Shown here piece by piece: positions 8,192-16,799 of a stretch of DNA of 49,557 bases. The stretch lies in contig JAPSJV010000020.1 of NCBI GenBank assembly GCA_031178005.1, positions 1 to 49,557 of the forward strand. Reading direction: 5' to 3'. The notes under the pieces were generated by a model that was given only the letters and a program-made list of their open reading frames with translations, did not search any database and was not told the DNA's origin. Position numbers and translations under genes: made by a program. The number at the start of each line of letters is the position of its first letter. Position 1 is the stretch's first letter. This DNA is from Pseudarthrobacter sp. GTDB taxonomy: Bacteria; Actinomycetota; Actinomycetes; Actinomycetales; Micrococcaceae.

Positions 8192-9892
8192 CTAGTAACC
8201 AAGCCGGACCGGAACCCGTTCCTGGCCTTCTGCGCCTGCTGTGAGCGCCACGGTGGAAATACCGGAACCGTCCTGAAGCACAAGCGCACCGTAGGCGGCG
8301 TCGCCTGCTGCGGAGACTATATAGGCGGTTACCGCGGAACCCGCCACCTCCTTCGGAACTGCGATGCTGGCAGTGGTGCCGCCGGCGATGTCGGCGGTGG
8401 CAGCTTCCTGGATCCGCCCATCGGCGGTAACCGGGGTGTAGGTCACCGCTGCCCGGCTGTCCAGGGCTCCAACAACGAGGAACCGGTCTCCCTTGGACGG
8501 TACGGGTACCAGGTGCTGGCTGCCCAGCCGGGGGCTCGACGGCGACCACGATACGTCAGAGGGCTCGTCCGGATTGGTGCCGCGGGTGACCCTGCTGGAG
8601 GCCACAAACGAGACATCCGATGAAGCGGACACGGTATATTGTCCGGCCGGGACGCCTGCCAACGGAACTTCCGTTACAGAACCGGCCTTGGCCGTCACCA
8701 CCCCTCCTGCGGGGAGGGCTTTCTGGCCATCCCTTCCGAACAGTTTTACTTCGATAACCGCATCGGTGGGCCCCGGAACCGTAAGGTAAAGTACCGGCCC
8801 GGCGTCGGAAAACCCCTGTTCGGCGGTCATCGTGGCGATCCCTGCCGGATCCTGGATGTCCACACCGGTCACAACCTGCCGGACGCCTTGGCCTGCACCC
8901 GGAGAGATGTAGTCCACACCGCCTGGCTGCAGGCCGCGCAACACACTCTGTTGAATGACGGCGGCCACGGGGCCACCGGCGCTGCGGACATGCACGCTCA
9001 AGGACTTCTCGTTCGGGGCCAGCCCGGCCAGGACAATCGAGCGGCTGGCGCCAGGAGCAACCAGCAGGCCACGGCTGCCCGGGGCCTGGATCTGGCCGTC
9101 CGCGCCAAACAGCTCCAGGTTGACCGTCGCCGCATTGCTGGATGCATTGGTCAGAGTGAGGACAGCAGTACGGCCAAGTGCAGTGTTGGCGCCTACCAGC
9201 CACAAATCGTTGGCTGGCTGCTGGCAGTTGGCGGCAGCGGTGCCGCGCAGGTCCCCGTCAGTGGCTGAATAGCGCAGCAGGGCTGCCGCAGATGCCCGAT
9301 TGTTATCCACGGCTTCGGCATCGAGCACGTTGATTCCGGAAACAGCACGACCGGCCAGCACGCCGACCGAAACTGCTGCCGCTGCTGGCGCCTCGGCCGC
9401 AGGCCCCTTCTTGATATCGGTCTTTCCGCTGCCGTCCAGTGCAGCCAGCCCGGCTGGGGGGAGATTGGCACCAGGGGAGCTGACCACAACGGCGTCAACA
9501 GCACTTTCCGCGGTAGCCGATTCCGGGCTGAACTGTGGATCAGTACCGTCCGAGGACCCCTCCAGGAGGCGGGCAGGACTGGGACAGACGCCCTGTGTTG
9601 CCCCGGCGGGCACTGCTGCCAGGGCAGCCTCCAGCGGCCGTGCCCCCACAACAGCCGGGGCAACGGCTGCCGCAGTGACCACCGTGCCGGCCGCAGCCAC
9701 TATGGCGACGGCGGACAAGACTCCGGTGAGGATTCCGCGCGAAGGCGTTTTCTGCCGTCGGGAGCGCTCCGCCGGTTTCACAGTTGGAGCCGTTTCCCGC
9801 TTCGGCGCCGAAGCCGGGCCAGCGTCCTTGGAGGCCGGGCCCACCTCCGTATCGGGGCCGGCTGCCGGTTCGGTGGATGGGTCCTTATGCAT
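8192..9892 (-). CDS. DUF5719 family secreted/anchored protein
   Basis: 566 residues: about 55 cytosolic residues, one membrane helix (about 60-90, Ala/Val-rich), then a large exported region of beta-rich repeats. These include the segments QGVCPSPARL near 105-115, LWLVGANTALGRTAVLTLTN, and VDYISPGAG. This is the DUF5719 pattern, found in actinobacteria directly after the large glycosyltransferase. The start ATG 9892 overlaps the glycosyltransferase stop by 8 nt, so the two are translationally coupled. Function is unknown; an extracellular partner of the glycosyltransferase is a reasonable inference. It converges with the zincin-like gene with only 24 bp between stops and no clear terminator. 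Confidence 0.87.
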   Translation of the reverse strand: MHKDPSTEPAAGPDTEVGPASKDAGPASAPKRETAPTVKPAERSRRQKTPSRGILTGVLSAVAIVAAAGTVVTAAAVAPAVVGARPLEAALAAVPAGATQGVCPSPARLLEGSSDGTDPQFSPESATAESAVDAVVVSSPGANLPPAGLAALDGSGKTDIKKGPAAEAPAAAAVSVGVLAGRAVSGINVLDAEAVDNNRASAAALLRYSATDGDLRGTAAANCQQPANDLWLVGANTALGRTAVLTLTNASSNAATVNLELFGADGQIQAPGSRGLLVAPGASRSIVLAGLAPNEKSLSVHVRSAGGPVAAVIQQSVLRGLQPGGVDYISPGAGQGVRQVVTGVDIQDPAGIATMTAEQGFSDAGPVLYLTVPGPTDAVIEVKLFGRDGQKALPAGGVVTAKAGSVTEVPLAGVPAGQYTVSASSDVSFVASSRVTRGTNPDEPSDVSWSPSSPRLGSQHLVPVPSKGDRFLVVGALDSRAAVTYTPVTADGRIQEAATADIAGGTTASIAVPKEVAGSAVTAYIVSAAGDAAYGALVLQDGSGISTVALTAGAEGQERVPVRLGY

Positions 9893-12800
9893 TCTGACGT
9901 TCCTTACGCAGGGAGCCTTCATCACGGGAGAGCCCCGTATTGGGGCGTCGGGCAGGCATAGGGATGGCTAGGAGTATGGTCAGCCCGATGACGGCAGCCT
10001 GGACGGCAGCACTGACGGGCGCCCATGGATTCTGGTATTTGACCGTCAGTTCTCCGGCGCTTGCCGGCAGCGTGAAGGCCTGCGCCCACTCTGAGTTGGT
10101 GGAGGTCAGCTTTTGCCCGTCCAGCCAGGCGCTCCAGCCGGGATCGGCCCGCTCGGCGAGGACCATCAGCCGTCCCTCGCTTCCTTCAGGAATCTTTGCC
10201 GTGACGTTGTGCAGCCCGGAAGGCAACAGTCCTGTCGTGGCGCCCTTGGCATCCACAATCCGGGCGCGATGGGCAACATCGGCAGGCTCCAAAGCATCGG
10301 CGTTCAGCGGCGTAACCCGCCAGAGCCAACCGGATCCGGTCTCCCCCACGGCAACCAGGCCCGGGACTGCGTCAATCCTGCTCGCAGTCAGTTGGGCTGC
10401 GGTGTCGTCGGTCTTGAGGACCACGAACCCGGCGCCAAGGCTTTCCAGGATGGGGCGGGGATCAACGCTGCGGCCGGCGACGATGGTGGCCACAACACCT
10501 CGCAGGTCAGCTGTGACCTGGTCATCTTCGCGGATGCTCTCGCTACCTGGGTTGCCCATGATGGAAGCAGCTGAGGCAACCGTCGACAGGGCGTCAAGAG
10601 TGGTCCCGGATCCGCGCATCAAGCTGGCACCGTAGGTGCCTTCCTCGGGCGTACTGATGACGAGGGTGCGGGTTTGCTCCGGCCCTTCGCCCCTGTCTGA
10701 CGCGGTGGCCGGGAGGGTGCCCCCCTCCGGCGCTGCAAGCAGGCTTTCAGTTCCCAAGTGCACCGGCCCCGTGGTCGCAGTGCTTCCGGCCGCCGGCTCA
10801 AGAATGTTCCGGGCAGTCCAGGCCGCGAGCCCGGCCAACGGCCCGGCCAGCACAATCACCAACGCGAGTGCCGCGATGGTACGGGGGGCACCCGGGGAGC
10901 GTGACGGCGTCGTGCGCCGGGCCCTGCTGTCCAGCCGGGCGAAAAGCCGTTCACCGCCAAGCACTGCGGCACCCAGCAAGGCGAACGTGGCGGCCGAGAC
11001 TGCAGGTCCTGCGAACGGCGTCACCAGGCTGGAGGCATTAACGGCCGTGGCCACGTGCCCGGCTAGCCAGCCACCGACGAGCAGGATCAGCGCCGCCACC
11101 CAGAACGAACGGACCAGGCGAGTCCGCTTTCCGGGCACGAACAGTGCCAGGACGGCAAGCACCAGGACTGGCGCGCCGATCAGCAGGGCCAGCAGCAGGG
11201 CCCAGGGAAAACCGCTTTCAAAGGCAGGCAATCCGGCAAGGCCGCCATCCACATCAAAAGTCAGCGGCTGTGCCAGGACCTGCTGCCACAACGGAGCGGG
11301 ATCGGAACCGAGCGGTAGCCCGGGATCGGCGAGCAGTGCCCGCGGCCTGTCCAAAACGGATACTGCAAAAGGTACGAACAGGGCTGCGGCAGGCAACAGG
11401 GCCCACCACACGGTGCGGCCACGGCGTCCCAGCAGAAGGCCGGAGAGGACAACAATCAGGGCCAGTGGGATCAGTAGTGACGGTGCACCCGCGGCAATTA
11501 CGGCAAGGGCAAGTCCGGCGGCAGCAGCAGCGGTCCAAGACGGGGTCCCGTTGATGCCGGCCTTGAGGGGCGGCATCTCCACGTAGCGACGCTCCGCCGG
11601 TGTAGGCAGCGCAAAGCGGCCGTGTCCCACCGCGCTGCCTGTGGCGCGAAGCAGTGCCAAAGCAAGGAGTGGCATAAACACATGGGCTACCAAGGCGCCC
11701 AGCCGCCCCTGGTCAAGAGCAATCTGAAGGGCCGGAGCCGCAGCCCAGACGAGGGCCGCAGCGAAGCGGAAGCTTCGGCGGCGCGTCAGCGCACCGGCCG
11801 CGAACCAGGCACCCAGGCCAGCCAGGGGCATGGCGAGGAACAAGAACCAGACAATGGCGCCATTTGCGTCACCGGCACCCAACAGCCCAAAGAGCCAAAG
11901 GACATAACCGAAGGGATCTCCGTGCCCTGGCAATCCAGCGCCCAGGCTTATCCACCAGCTCGACGCGTGTTGCCAGATCTCCGACAGGCTGCGCGAAACG
12001 GGCAACAAGGCGCCACCGGTTACGGAATCAGCACGAAAAAGCGCAGAGAGTCCGGTTACCGAAACTCCCGCGGCGACAACAAGGGCAACCACGGCTCCTG
12101 TGCCGCTCCAGCCCCTGTCCGGCGTTGTCAGTGCAACGAAATCGTCTGCGGAATCGCCACTGGGCTGATCAGACAGCAGGTCTGTTCCGTAGCGGTCAGC
12201 CGGTGAAGCTTCTGCACCAATCGCCTCCATCAGTGAACGGCGGTGGTTCCACACTTCGCGGCGGGGGGTTTGCAGTTTGCGGATCACAGAGCGGTGGATG
12301 CGTCGCGTCTTCGCTGCACTGCGGCGGCTGCGGGCTATGGCCCCGGGACGGCCCAGCGCCGCGAAAGTTGCAAGTAACTGCGAAAATCCGTGCCCCGGGT
12401 CCTTAACCGCGATACTGAGGACAAGCTTGAAAATACTGCCAACGAGGGCTCCCACGGCGTGGATGGGAAGCTTCCACAGTGCTGTGTGCTTGAGCCTGAG
12501 GTGGACCTGGGCTTTCCTGGCGGCCGCTGGGGTGCCTAGCCCGTGCGGTCGGCGGCTGACGTGGTTGATTTTGGCAGTAGGCACCACAACTACCCGGTGG
12601 CCGGCCAAGCGGTTCCGCCAGCAGAAGTCGACGTCGTCACCGGTTCCCGGAAGGGCGGGATCAAAGCCGCCCAGCAGTTCCCAGACATCGCGCCGGATCA
12701 GCATACCGGCAGAGTTGACGGCGAAGGTATCGCTGCGGCCGTCGTACTGGCCTTGGTCCAGCTCGTCCGCTTCAATCAAGGTGAGCCGTTCTGCCCACCG

Positions 12801-13313
12801 GCTGGTGGAGAGGCCCACATCAATAAGGCGCCGTGGTGAGTCCCAATCCAGTTGCTTGCACCCCGCGACCGTTACCGAAGGGGCCCGCTCGACGGCGGCC
12901 AGCAGTTCGGCCAGAGCTTCCGGGGCCGGAGCGGCGTCGTCATGCAAGAGCCAGACCCACTCGCCAGGCTGGCCATCGCCGGAGTCACCTGGATCCACAC
13001 CCCGCCACGGTGCCAGCGCCTGAAGACCGGCCTGGACCGATGCCCCAAATCCTGGCTTCGCGCCTGCATAGCTGACCACCCGGGCTGCACCGAAGGCCCT
13101 TTCAAGCAGTGATGCGGAGTTGTCCTGGGAGGCGGCATCAACACCGATCAGCGAATCGGCGGGCCGGGTCTGGCCCGCCAGGGCAGACAGGGTTCTGGGG
13201 AGATAGTCGCCGCCATTGTGGGCTACCACAATGGCGGTGACGTGTACTTCCTGGAGAATTAGACCGCTCTCTTCCTTAGCCGACGGCGCTCGCGCTCGGA
13301 AAGGCCACCCCAA
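9885..13313 (-). CDS. Giant family 2 glycosyltransferase with multi-spanning membrane domain
   Basis: Up to 1142 residues. Residues about 25-260 form a GT2 domain (TAIVVAHNGGDYLPRTL, the acidic metal motif in LLHDDAAPAPEAL, then DDVDFCWRNRLAG). It is followed by a basic linker, about 12 membrane helices (270-840), an exported domain of about 230 residues, and a last helix near 1095-1115. The likely job is transfer of a sugar to a cell-wall or membrane glycan; substrate unknown. Start problem: the only canonical start before the first beta strand is TTG 13313, which overlaps whiB by 55 nt and lacks a ribosome site. An ATT at 13259, touching the whiB stop and preceded by GGAAGAGAG, looks better placed. 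Coupled to DUF5719 downstream. Confidence 0.88.
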   Translation of the reverse strand: MGWPFRARAPSAKEESGLILQEVHVTAIVVAHNGGDYLPRTLSALAGQTRPADSLIGVDAASQDNSASLLERAFGAARVVSYAGAKPGFGASVQAGLQALAPWRGVDPGDSGDGQPGEWVWLLHDDAAPAPEALAELLAAVERAPSVTVAGCKQLDWDSPRRLIDVGLSTSRWAERLTLIEADELDQGQYDGRSDTFAVNSAGMLIRRDVWELLGGFDPALPGTGDDVDFCWRNRLAGHRVVVVPTAKINHVSRRPHGLGTPAAARKAQVHLRLKHTALWKLPIHAVGALVGSIFKLVLSIAVKDPGHGFSQLLATFAALGRPGAIARSRRSAAKTRRIHRSVIRKLQTPRREVWNHRRSLMEAIGAEASPADRYGTDLLSDQPSGDSADDFVALTTPDRGWSGTGAVVALVVAAGVSVTGLSALFRADSVTGGALLPVSRSLSEIWQHASSWWISLGAGLPGHGDPFGYVLWLFGLLGAGDANGAIVWFLFLAMPLAGLGAWFAAGALTRRRSFRFAAALVWAAAPALQIALDQGRLGALVAHVFMPLLALALLRATGSAVGHGRFALPTPAERRYVEMPPLKAGINGTPSWTAAAAAGLALAVIAAGAPSLLIPLALIVVLSGLLLGRRGRTVWWALLPAAALFVPFAVSVLDRPRALLADPGLPLGSDPAPLWQQVLAQPLTFDVDGGLAGLPAFESGFPWALLLALLIGAPVLVLAVLALFVPGKRTRLVRSFWVAALILLVGGWLAGHVATAVNASSLVTPFAGPAVSAATFALLGAAVLGGERLFARLDSRARRTTPSRSPGAPRTIAALALVIVLAGPLAGLAAWTARNILEPAAGSTATTGPVHLGTESLLAAPEGGTLPATASDRGEGPEQTRTLVISTPEEGTYGASLMRGSGTTLDALSTVASAASIMGNPGSESIREDDQVTADLRGVVATIVAGRSVDPRPILESLGAGFVVLKTDDTAAQLTASRIDAVPGLVAVGETGSGWLWRVTPLNADALEPADVAHRARIVDAKGATTGLLPSGLHNVTAKIPEGSEGRLMVLAERADPGWSAWLDGQKLTSTNSEWAQAFTLPASAGELTVKYQNPWAPVSAAVQAAVIGLTILLAIPMPARRPNTGLSRDEGSLRKERQNA

Positions 13314-13795
13314 ATGCCGAACCGTTCATCGTTTGCCAATGCATACTCCAGGCACTGCGAACGTACGTTGCATGAGCCGCACACCTTTTTCGCGTCCCTG
13401 GTGGAACCACCCTTTTCAGGGAAAAATGCTTCCGGATCAGTCTGGGCGCACAATGCGTCAGTCTGCCACCCGAGCTCACCTTCGTCGTCAAACTCCTGGC
13501 CCGATGGCAATCCTATCCAGACGGGCTGGGCAATGGGGCGCGGCGTGGCCAGCAGCTCCATGGGGGGATCCAGGGGATCGGGCTCTCCGTTACCGTCAAG
13601 CAGTGCCTCGTGGGCGGCGAGGAAAGCTGTGGCCTGGTCCTCCACCGAATCCCGCGTACTGCTGTTGTAACGTTCCGCCGCGCCCGGATCCGCCGGATCC
13701 ACATACCAGTCACTCGGTATGCCGCGGGAATGGTATTTGGCCGTAGCCTGGCCGGCGACGACAGCTTCATCCTGGATACGCTCTGCTTGCCCCAT
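13259..13795 (-). CDS. WhiB family [4Fe-4S] regulator, WhiB2/WhmD-like, with long N-terminal extension
   Basis: 178 residues. The C-terminal 75 are a standard WhiB domain: Cys116, Cys139, Cys142 and Cys148 (C-X22-C-X2-C-X5-C) to hold an iron-sulfur cluster, the GIWGG turn at about 160-164 and the basic tail RERRRLRKRAV. The close match of DPEAFFPEKGGSTR and ANDERFGIWGGLSERERR is typical of WhiB2/WhmD, which controls septation in actinobacteria with the sigma factor. The first roughly 100 residues are acidic and unlike the usual short form. The strong AGGAGGG site 6 nt before ATG 13795 says this extension is really translated. It heads the whiB-glycosyltransferase-DUF5719 operon. Confidence 0.93.
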   Translation of the reverse strand: MGQAERIQDEAVVAGQATAKYHSRGIPSDWYVDPADPGAAERYNSSTRDSVEDQATAFLAAHEALLDGNGEPDPLDPPMELLATPRPIAQPVWIGLPSGQEFDDEGELGWQTDALCAQTDPEAFFPEKGGSTRDAKKVCGSCNVRSQCLEYALANDERFGIWGGLSERERRRLRKRAV

Positions 13796-13883
13796 GGCGA
13801 CCCTCCTGGTGTTGCAGCCCCATAACTGGATACATGGACACTCGGTTGTGTGCCGGTAGTTACGTCAGGGTGTTCTGTACCTA

Positions 13884-13913
13884 ATTACACGCGTGTAACT
13901 ACTCGCGAGTCAA
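13884..13913 (-). promoter_or_regulatory. whiB promoter
   Basis: On the minus strand, TTGACT (13908-13913) and TGTAAT (13884-13889) are separated by 18 bp, a good -35/-10 pair giving a leader of about 80 nt before whiB. The palindrome ACTCGCGAGT overlaps the -35 box and TTACACGCGTGTAA overlaps the -10 box. Confidence 0.6.
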
Positions 13914-13961
13914 GCCACGCCGGATAATAAACATCCTGAGCCCTTTTTTGTGGCGCGCCAC
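13885..13961. repeat. Three perfect palindromes upstream of whiB
   Basis: TTACACGCGTGTAA (13885-13898), ACTCGCGAGT (13901-13910) and GTGGCGCGCCAC (13950-13961) are each perfect inverted repeats with no spacer, 14, 10 and 12 bp long, within 77 bp. The first two sit on the promoter elements and are likely protein-binding sites. The rest of the 365-bp intergenic region 13796-14160 holds a T-run (13944-13949) and a Crp-like site at 14103-14118; I see no gene in it. Confidence 0.7.
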
Positions 13962-14102
13962 GCCACCAAAATTTTCACAGGAAATTCACGGACAACACCC
14001 CGGCTGTCATCAGTAGGCGTACTATCTGCTCCAGTTCCGTGAACTGACGCCGCCACGGGACCTTGGGCGGCATATTAGCAAAGCGAAGTGAGAAAACCCT
14101 CC

Positions 14103-14118
14103 GGTGATATAGATCACA
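14103..14118. promoter_or_regulatory. Crp/GlxR-like site
   Basis: GGTGATATAGATCACA matches the Crp-family consensus TGTGA-N6-TCACA with one base different and has perfect GTGA/TCAC half-sites. It lies 43 bp before the TIGR03089 start, so it could act on that gene; binding is inferred only. Confidence 0.45.
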
Positions 14119-14160
14119 GCGGCAGATCTCCATGTGACGGCTGCATGGCAGGATGAAGCA

Positions 14161-14889
14161 ATGAGTATTCCCGATTCGACACTTCCAGCTTCAGCGCTGC
14201 TGGCCCGCCTGCGCTCCGGGCACTCTTCCTCCCCGAGGCTGACCTGGTATGGCCCGGACAGCGAGCGGGTTGAACTCTCCGGGCGGGTACTGGATAACTG
14301 GGTGGCCAAGACCAGCAACCTGCTCCAGGACGAACTCGACGCCGAGCCCGGCATGCGCCTGCTGGTGGACATGCCGGCGCACTGGAAGTCTTTGGTCTGG
14401 TCACTCGCAGCCTGGCAGCTGGGGATGCAGGTGATGCTGCCCGACGGCGGCACCCACCCGGCTGCCGACATTGCAGTCACGGCCGAGCCGGCCACAGCCT
14501 CCGAGGCAACAAGCATCGTCGCCGTCGCCTTACCGGCGCTGGCCATGAAATGGCCCGGCGAATTGCCCCGCGGCGTCCTCGATTACGCCGCAGAAGTGCG
14601 GTCCCATGGGGACGTTTTTATGGCCCACCAGGACGGGGATTCGGCTTCGTCAGCAGTCGGCGCTGGAAACGCCGTATATCCGCATGCTGCATTGCTCACA
14701 GACTTCGCGGCAAGGCAGACGGATGGCGTCCGGCTGTTGGTGCCCGCCGGAGAAGGGATGACGCAGGTTCTGGCATGGGCATTGGGTGCATGGGAAGCCG
14801 ACGGCTCCGTGGTTCTGGTCCACCCTGCGGTGGCCGTCACAGATCAGCTGCTGGCTGCCGAACGGGTATCTGAAACAGCCGCGGGCTAA
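14161..14889 (+). CDS. TIGR03089 family protein
   Basis: 242 residues. It resembles the N-terminal fold of amino-acid/acyl adenylating enzymes: a start like PASALLARLRSG, PRLTWYGPDSERVELSGRVLDNWVAKTSNLL (the first strands), then DMPAHWKSLVWSLAAWQLGMQVML. The phosphate loop and the adenylate-forming motifs of the complete enzymes are absent, so it is probably not an active ligase. The family is confined to actinobacteria and has no known role. ATG 14161 has AGGATGAAG upstream. Its stop overlaps the stop of gtrA on the other strand. Confidence 0.85.
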   Translation: MSIPDSTLPASALLARLRSGHSSSPRLTWYGPDSERVELSGRVLDNWVAKTSNLLQDELDAEPGMRLLVDMPAHWKSLVWSLAAWQLGMQVMLPDGGTHPAADIAVTAEPATASEATSIVAVALPALAMKWPGELPRGVLDYAAEVRSHGDVFMAHQDGDSASSAVGAGNAVYPHAALLTDFAARQTDGVRLLVPAGEGMTQVLAWALGAWEADGSVVLVHPAVAVTDQLLAAERVSETAAG

Positions 14890-15458
14890 GCCTGCCCGGG
14901 CTTCTTGATCGTCCGCGCCTCCGTTGGGGCCGGAGCGTCGCCGACCTGGTCCTCTCGCGCAGCGGCATGGTGGAGTTCGATGAGTTCGTGGTCGCGCGAG
15001 AACTCCGGTTCCTGGTCCAGTTCGTTGTTGAAGACAAGGAACCGGTAGGCGAAGAAACGGACTACCGTTGCGACCAGAATTCCGACAACACCGGCTGCGA
15101 ACAGCATGTTCTTGTCAGTGACATTAAACGAGTATTTGGCCAGGGCAGTGAAACCCGTGGAGATACCGATGCCGATGCCATTGATCAGGATGAACATCAC
15201 GAATTCCCGCAACACATTTGCCTGCCGGCGGTGCCGGAAGGTCCAGAGCCGGTTGGCGACCCACGAGAACAACGTCGCTACACTGGCACCCACAAATCGG
15301 GCCTTCGCTTCGCTGTCTGTCATAGGCCCGTGCATCAGGAAAAAAGTCAGCCCGTTGTCTATGACGAACGCCACACCGCCGACGGCACCAAACTTGGCAA
15401 CTTCACGCCAAAAAAGGGACGCGAGTCCTCTGATCCGATCTGCAAGTGAATTAATCAT
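14886..15458 (-). CDS. GtrA family membrane protein
   Basis: 190 residues with four membrane helices (about 18-45, 52-72, 88-108, 118-142) and the family marks KFGAVGGVAFVIDNGL in helix 1 and NRLWTFR after helix 2. The last 45 residues are cytosolic and hydrophilic. GtrA-like proteins are thought to flip or shuttle lipid-linked sugars for wall polysaccharide or teichoic acid decoration. Neighbouring LCP, manA and glycosyltransferase genes agree with such a role. ATG 15458 has GGAGGG just upstream. Convergent with TIGR03089; the stop codons overlap (TAG/TAA at 14886-14889). Confidence 0.88.
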   Translation of the reverse strand: MINSLADRIRGLASLFWREVAKFGAVGGVAFVIDNGLTFFLMHGPMTDSEAKARFVGASVATLFSWVANRLWTFRHRRQANVLREFVMFILINGIGIGISTGFTALAKYSFNVTDKNMLFAAGVVGILVATVVRFFAYRFLVFNNELDQEPEFSRDHELIELHHAAAREDQVGDAPAPTEARTIKKPGQA

Positions 15459-15586
15459 GACCCTCCATGGCCGTCTGTGCTGTGGGCCATCGGGCCAAAG
15501 ACCTCATTTTAGCGCTTCTTCCTGTTACCGCACTGTAAAGATGCCGCTGCCGCAGGCCGAAGGAAGGGATCGGCGCGGCTTTTCTG

Positions 15587-15592
15587 TAGGCT
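15587..15592 (+). promoter_or_regulatory. -10 box TAGGCT for purK (leaderless)
   Basis: TAGGCT 7 nt before GTG 15600; this supports that start and leaderless transcription of purK-purE. Confidence 0.5.
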
Positions 15593-15599
15593 GACCCTT

Positions 15600-16799
15600 G
15601 TGACTTTTCCAGTAATAGGTGTTGTAGGCGGCGGCCAGCTGGCCCGAATGATGGCTCCGGCGGCTACCGCCCTCGGTTTTGAACTCCGTGTGCTGGCAGA
15701 AGGCCCGGATGTTTCCGCGGTCTCGGCCGTAAGCAAGTCCCCAATTGGGGACTACAAGGACCTCGCCACGCTCAAGAGTTTCGCAGAAGGCGTGGACGTC
15801 CTTACGTTCGACCATGAGCACGTCCCCGGGTCCCACCTGCGTGAACTGCTCGCCTCCGGAGTAAACGTCCAGCCCGGCCCTGACGCATTGGCCCATGCCC
15901 AGGACAAGCTGGTGATGCGTGCCGCCATCGACAGGCTGGATCTGCCGAACCCCGAGTGGGCCGAAGTCAAGGACGTTGCCGCACTGGTGGAGTTCGGCGA
16001 ACGCATCGGGTGGCCTGTGGTGCTGAAGATGCCTCGCGGCGGCTACGACGGCAAGGGGGTCCGGATTGTTGCCACGGCAGCCGACGCCGCGCTGGCCCAG
16101 GACTGGTTCAACGCCATGAGCCCGCTGTTGGCCGAGGCGAAGGTCGAGTTCAGCCGTGAGCTGTCGGCCCTCGTTGCCCGGACTCCGGATGGCGAGGCCC
16201 GCGCCTGGCCCGTGGTGCACACCATCCAGGTGGACGGTGTCTGCGACGAAGTCATAGCACCCGCACTTCATATCCCCATCGAGGTGGCAGCTGCGGCCGA
16301 GGAAGCAGCCCTGCGGATTGCCCACGAACTCGATGTGACCGGCGTTATGGCCGTCGAACTGTTCGAGACTCCGGGATCCGGGTTCGGTTTCCTGGTCAAT
16401 GAACTTGCCATGCGGCCGCACAATACAGGCCACTGGACGCAGGACGGCTCCGTGACCAGCCAGTTCGAGCAACACCTGCGTGCCGTTCTCAACCTGCCCC
16501 TGGGCGCCACGGACGTCCTGGGACCTGTCGTCGTTATGAAGAACTTCCTCGGCGGCGACAACCAGGACCTCTTCTCTGCCTTCCCCACAGCGTTGGCCCA
16601 AGAGCCCGCAGCCAAGGTGCACTGTTACGGCAAATCGGTCCGCCCCGGGCGGAAGATCGGCCACGTCAACCTCGTGGGTCAGTCTGCGGACGACGTCGAC
16701 GACGTTCGACGTCGGGCGGGACGCGTTGCGGCGATCCTTCGCGACGGCACCAATGCCGCTATGCAGCAGCACAGCCAGATCACCGAGGAGACACCATGA
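15600..16799 (+). CDS. purK: N5-carboxyaminoimidazole ribonucleotide synthase
   Basis: 399 residues, ATP-grasp fold. It carboxylates AIR with bicarbonate and ATP to N5-CAIR in purine synthesis. Seen: the N-terminal [23 protein letters not shown], the ATP-binding loop [12 protein letters not shown] near 140-152, and the [13 protein letters not shown] motif near 262-275 with the residues for Mg and substrate. Length is normal. GTG 15600 is preceded by a -10 box rather than a ribosome site. The stop overlaps the purE ATG by 4 nt (ATGA), so the two are co-translated. Confidence 0.97.
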   Translation: MTFPVIGVVGGGQLARMMAPAATALGFELRVLAEGPDVSAVSAVSKSPIGDYKDLATLKSFAEGVDVLTFDHEHVPGSHLRELLASGVNVQPGPDALAHAQDKLVMRAAIDRLDLPNPEWAEVKDVAALVEFGERIGWPVVLKMPRGGYDGKGVRIVATAADAALAQDWFNAMSPLLAEAKVEFSRELSALVARTPDGEARAWPVVHTIQVDGVCDEVIAPALHIPIEVAAAAEEAALRIAHELDVTGVMAVELFETPGSGFGFLVNELAMRPHNTGHWTQDGSVTSQFEQHLRAVLNLPLGATDVLGPVVVMKNFLGGDNQDLFSAFPTALAQEPAAKVHCYGKSVRPGRKIGHVNLVGQSADDVDDVRRRAGRVAAILRDGTNAAMQQHSQITEETP

